Assembly: GCF_000003605.2 (NCBI RefSeq)
Contig: NW_003142306.1
Location: forward strand, 675,451-719,055
Origin: Saccoglossus kowalevskii
Lineage: Eukaryota; Hemichordata; Enteropneusta; Harrimaniidae
Length of the DNA: 43,605 nt
Direction: 5' to 3'
Position numbers and translations under genes: made by a program. Below the pieces are notes generated by a model, which had not been told where the DNA came from, made no database searches, and worked only from the letters and a program-made list of their open reading frames with translations. Shown piece by piece: positions 36,801 to 39,800 of the stretch. The stretch's first letter is position 1; each line of letters opens with the position of its first letter.

Positions 36801-39800
36801 AATATATACATTAGCATGTAATTAATGTATTATTATGTAATCGTGTAATCAGACTAATGATTCCACAGTTATATGTCATATCAATTTTACGTATGTAGGT
36901 TACGCAGTGATTATTACTTCGTCTTGAAGAATATGTCATCATCACTCTTACTCTGGATATCTTTCGTCTTTGTTGCTCTTCTAGTTGAAGAAAAAAGTGT
37001 AAGTTTCGCTAAAAAAATATCGACTAAACTATTCACGTATTGTTATAGTAATCTTGTATTACGTTTTACAGTGGAATATTACAAATGTTGCATATGTATT
37101 TTGTGTTGACAGGTATCGTGTAAATTTATCGCTACGGGAATTCATGCATTGTTTTTGTGCTGTTGTTCTTGGATACTGATAGATGCCATACATCTGTTCC
37201 TCAGAATGAAGTCATTTATATATAAGGGTTTACGAACTAGGTATGTGGAAAAATGCTGAACATTATTGAATATTATATTCAGTGCCAATTTTTCAGAACT
37301 AGAATATCATAGTTATATTATGAATAAACATTTTATGAGAATGAATGAATTTGAATCGATAAATGGAAGAATGAATGAATTTGAAATAATAAATGAATGA
37401 ATGAATGAATGAAGAATTGAAATAATAAATGGATGAATGAATGAATGAATTTGAAATAATAAATGAATGAATGAATGAATTTGAAATAATAAATGAATGA
37501 ATGAATGAATTTGAAATAATAGAGTTTGTTTTAATCAGGGGTTCAATAACGTGACTGCAAAACCGAATTATTCCAATTTGTGTTGTGTTCGCTCAATTGT
37601 CCTCAACAGACTGCGTTCATTAGTCTAGACAAACAAATTCATGGTATATATTACGATACATTATTGTCTTTCAGAGTTGCTTATCTTGTTGCGGGATGGC
37701 TTGTTCCTGTTGTGTTTGTTACTGTCTTTGCTGTTGGGAGTGGTATCGAATACAGAAATGCCAAACAGTACGTAAACTATAAGTTCAGTATTACCTGAGT
37801 GTTATTGTATTGCATCTTTGTCCATATTCCAAAAGACAAACAGAATAGATTTTTCGTCAATCATAGCGAGTATCACTTGTTTTATATCATAGCTTTTTAA
37901 CAAGAACATTTTGATCATGTATCGATTATATTACAGATGCTGGGTCGTAACTGGTACACTCTCACTAGCCGTGATTTTACCAGCATTAGTGTTGTTTACG
38001 GTGAGTAAGCTAAGTGCACGTATGTTTCAGCATATGGTTTACCATATACATTCGTGTTGAATGTGACCCATAGGTAATTTTTATTTCACATTTCAAATCA
38101 TTGCCTCACTTACATCGTGTTATTTCTTTGTCAGTACGAATATTTTAAATTCACGATGTCCACGAGCCTTGTTGTGGCTACTGCCTGTCAACTACGTAAT
38201 GCTTTTCTAATCATTTCCCTAAAGAGTTGTATTTTTTTGTTTAAAAATGAAAGTATGGTGATTGTATTCAAGTTATATGCATTTTCTGACCAACGTATTG
38301 AGGTTCCGTTTTCTGTGTATACATCCATTGATAGCACCAAGTTATGGACAACTAATATTTTGATTGAACAATGTATGTTTAGAGTGTTATCATACGTTTT
38401 ATTTTTATTTATCTGAATTTTTTTCTTAAAGTGTCGTCGAAATTCTTCACATGTGTAACAATTTCTTACGAGTTTTGTCTTAGTATCATTCAGCCATATT
38501 GTAATCATTTATTGTATATTACAATATCTTGACAAACATGACAAAGGACAAGACAAGACATGAACACATACATTAGTTTGTACATCCGGGACTTCAAACC
38601 ATTTACCATTCTAAGCTAATGATTTATATTATTTACATTTTCAGGCAACGATAGTTTTTCTTGTAATGGCGTATCGGTTGTTGTCTAAACACAAAACTAA
38701 GAGTCAACTTATTGAGTACAAGAAAACTTGGTATGTGAATGTTATATTACGAGTGATATGTCAGTATACAGTGGAATGTAAATTGCAATTAACGTCGTAA
38801 ATAACTTTCTGTTAATCTATAGTGTTCCATGAAAGTAATTGTTAATCATCGCATGAGTCTAATCGGAGTTTTCACTTACTAGTAATTGCCATGGTTTATT
38901 TCTGTGATAGTTCTTATTCAGCCAGTGACCTCTTTTATACAATTTGATTGATGTTGAAATTTAACACTTTATTTATCTGTTTCATAGGGTCGACATTCGT
39001 TCACTTATTATCGTGTTTCTGTTATTCACGTTGAGTTGGATTGTTGGTATAGGATCTACTTCAAGAATGGATCTCGAAATTATCAGTTATTTCTTTGCCT
39101 TTCTTATTTTCTTTGAGGTAAGTAAGATTACAGTTTTCAAGTTCAAACGTCTCTGGAAATCCTGAACAAAAATGGAATTTTAAAACTCAGTCACGATATG
39201 ATATACCAAAGTTGCATCCAAATTAAGTTAAGATTGTAGAAATTAGAAATTTAAGATCGCCTTTTATAATACGTAACAATAAACTCACTAAGTTAGGAAG
39301 CTGTATTGCCCCTGTGGGTCAGTTACTTTGTAGGTGAGTTTCTCAATGAATGTGGTGACAAATAAGGGCATGATATCTACACTTCTAATGTTTCTTATTT
39401 TCGCAACAAAACAACGTCATGTTTACACATTCTATATTTTATCTTGTTAACTGGGAGTGTTGTTTCACATATCGTGAGGGCAATTTCAATACAGACATAT
39501 GAAAGACAAACAAGGCAACTTACAATTACTAGCAATACAAGTAGCATTTGACTATCCGCAAACATTTATCTTATACACAGAGTTTTTTGAGACTGGGTCT
39601 AGGATACATAACATCGTACACAGTAGCCGATGTTAGCTCAACTTATGAATGCTCTTTCACCAACAAATATTTTATATTTTCCAGGCTTCTATCGTCTTTT
39701 TAAGCTACTGCGTATTTAATGAGGAGGTAAGAACAACACTAAGCATATGCGCACTGCTTTTTAAACTATTCATCTGTTGTTGTATTCCAAATTTTCTGAA

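Noticed and set aside
38117-38416. + strand frame of 99 residues in the intron between the TM5 exons
   Set aside because: It does not match receptor sequence, and joining 38000 directly to 38645 restores a normal TM5 and keeps frame.
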